Part shown: piece after piece, positions 62,641 to 64,000 of the stretch
How positions within the stretch are numbered: position 1 is the first letter of the stretch
How the letters are laid out: every line of letters begins with the position of its first letter
From: Delphinapterus leucas
Lineage: Eukaryota; Chordata; Mammalia; Artiodactyla; Monodontidae
Direction: 5' to 3'
Length of the DNA stretch: 64,000 nucleotides
NCBI RefSeq assembly: GCF_002288925.2
Contig: NW_022098001.1
Span: 16,398,256-16,462,255 of the forward strand
Made by a program: the position numbers and the translations under genes
The notes under the pieces: generated by a model
What the model was told of the DNA's origin: nothing
The model's input: the letters and a program-made list of their open reading frames with translations, nothing else
Databases searched by the model: none

Positions 62641-64000
62641 GTCATATTGAGCCTAAGCATTTCTTAAGGAGAATACCTGGAAATATCTGGCGTCTTTCTA
62701 TTTCAGTGTCTTTGCACTATTTAGTCCATGTGTAAATGTTTGCAGTTTGAATGAATAGATAGAAGATACTGGAACACAGGTATTTAAACCTTTTCCTTCT
62801 TTTTTTTTTGGTTATACCATGCCTTCTCTAACACTGATTCTAGCTACTTCAAAACCCAAATAAGTACTGCAATTTTGGTAAAACAGAAATCACTGGTATG
62901 AAATGTTACATTTTCATAGTTTGATAACATACACAATAAGTAGAATTCTAAATGAAAATTGATTGATCTGGTAAAATGTTCATATTCTGCCCACTATTTT
63001 CACAGTTCTGGGTCCAAAATCATTATAATAAAGTTTCTACTTTAGCATTCATCAAAACTGTAAAAGAAATGTTGCCATTCATGGATATATTAATGCAACA
63101 GGGCCCAATGCTGCTTTCAAAGACTATTTTCTTATACAGAGACATTTTATAGTCAGGCAATCATCTTGATAAAGATTTCCTATAAAATTTAAAAAATCAT
63201 TACCTAGGAGTCTATCAATTTGGCACTAATCACACCTCTACAATTAAGCTTATTTCAACCCTTTCACTGTAATCCTTTTTCTTTAATCAGGGGTTTATTT
63301 GGACTGTTAATGTGAAAGTTGAAATAAAAAATTGCAGCCCAGGAATGAATTCTAATAGCAGTTATAGAAAAGCTGAGAAATTCTAATATTTTTCTATGAG
63401 ATTTATATTAGTATGTGGGTTTAATTCCCTGCCTCTCTGCCCCCAACATTTTTTTTTTTCTCTTGAATGATTTGCCTTACTTAAGGGAGACTGAAGTTTT
63501 TCCTCATTCCTTTAAGGATATACTTTATCTACTGCATCTAGATTTTCCCTGGTATGAATACAAAAGCACAATTAATTTATTAAGCTGGAGGGAGCAAATA
63601 CAGTGGCCTAGGGATGTTTTCTGTCTTTTCTACATCACTAAGTAGAAGTGCAGTTTTGACTTCTGTAAGGAAAGAGGATCAGAATGTAAGTTTAACATGC
63701 CAAATGAATCAACCAGTTTTTATATCTCCCAAGAGTTTCACTAATGGAGAGGAGTTTTAAGTTCAAGGACAACATGTATCTTAATAAGTTAGTAAAATTC
63801 TGACTTTAAAATGAGTCAATTTGGTATAAAACTTTATAGTTTCACAGTGAATTCACACATATGATTGCATTAGCAACACAAAACTCCTATGAATAATCCA
63901 GGCCATCCTAAACCTCCTGACTATGTCCTGAGTCCCTCTTCTCCCTGCCCCCCCACCTCAGTTCAGAGCTCAGCCCTCTCTCACCTTGATCAATATCTTT
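62641..64000. other. Unassigned stretch to window end
   Basis: AT-rich sequence with only short open frames (longest 76 codons at 63415-63645, no domain). No repeat family recognised. Confidence 0.4.

Overview
The window looks like nuclear DNA of a mammal, most probably a cetacean (a hippopotamid is the main alternative). The diagnostic element is a GC-rich, tRNA-derived SINE of about 210 bp seen seven times in full length. It starts (on the minus strand) with the head of the CHR family of Cetacea, Hippopotamidae and Ruminantia, and carries A-box and B-box-like segments. I see no BovB or Bov-tA-type repeat in 64 kb, which argues against a ruminant. Old mammalian repeats (MIR, L2, Tigger, a MER1-type hAT element) and many L1 layers fill much of the rest. 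I found no convincing host protein-coding exon set, no rRNA or functional tRNA gene, no CRISPR array and no virus. The window is best read as intergenic or deep-intronic sequence.

Layout. 1-2150: L1 3' fragments, an old unassigned interspersed repeat and an ATCT microsatellite. 2151-14923 and 14924-27696: two directly adjacent copies of one 12,773-bp segment. Each holds an old full-length L1, a younger L1 nested in it, about 4 kb of sequence I cannot assign, and the start of a CHR SINE. No difference between the copies was found in any stretch compared, including a 19-nt poly-T and a 15-nt poly-A run. This is either a very recent tandem duplication or an assembly duplication. 27697-31190: the rest of the SINE and mostly non-repetitive DNA, including a possible minus-strand polyadenylation site near 28451. 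31191-38830: a small twin-primed L1 and then a 6.8-kb full-length minus-strand L1 that split a MIR and later received its own SINE. 38831-45180: L2, ancient L1, two CHR SINEs and a three-layer MIR/SINE/L1 nest. 45463-47762: a near-complete Tigger (pogo-type) DNA transposon with a broken transposase. 47781-51215: more minus-strand L1s. 51216-64000: mostly unassigned sequence with scattered L1, L2 and MIR remnants, three more CHR SINEs, a hAT element with a perfect 8-bp target duplication, and two CA repeats.

The genes present are all transposon genes, and all those I could follow are broken. The best preserved is ORF1 of the L1 at 31859-38683, which is in one frame over its whole length except for a single TAG. 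Insertion order can be read from nesting: MIR and L2 first, then Tigger, hAT and old L1s, then younger L1s and CHR SINEs, and last (if real) the 12.8-kb duplication.
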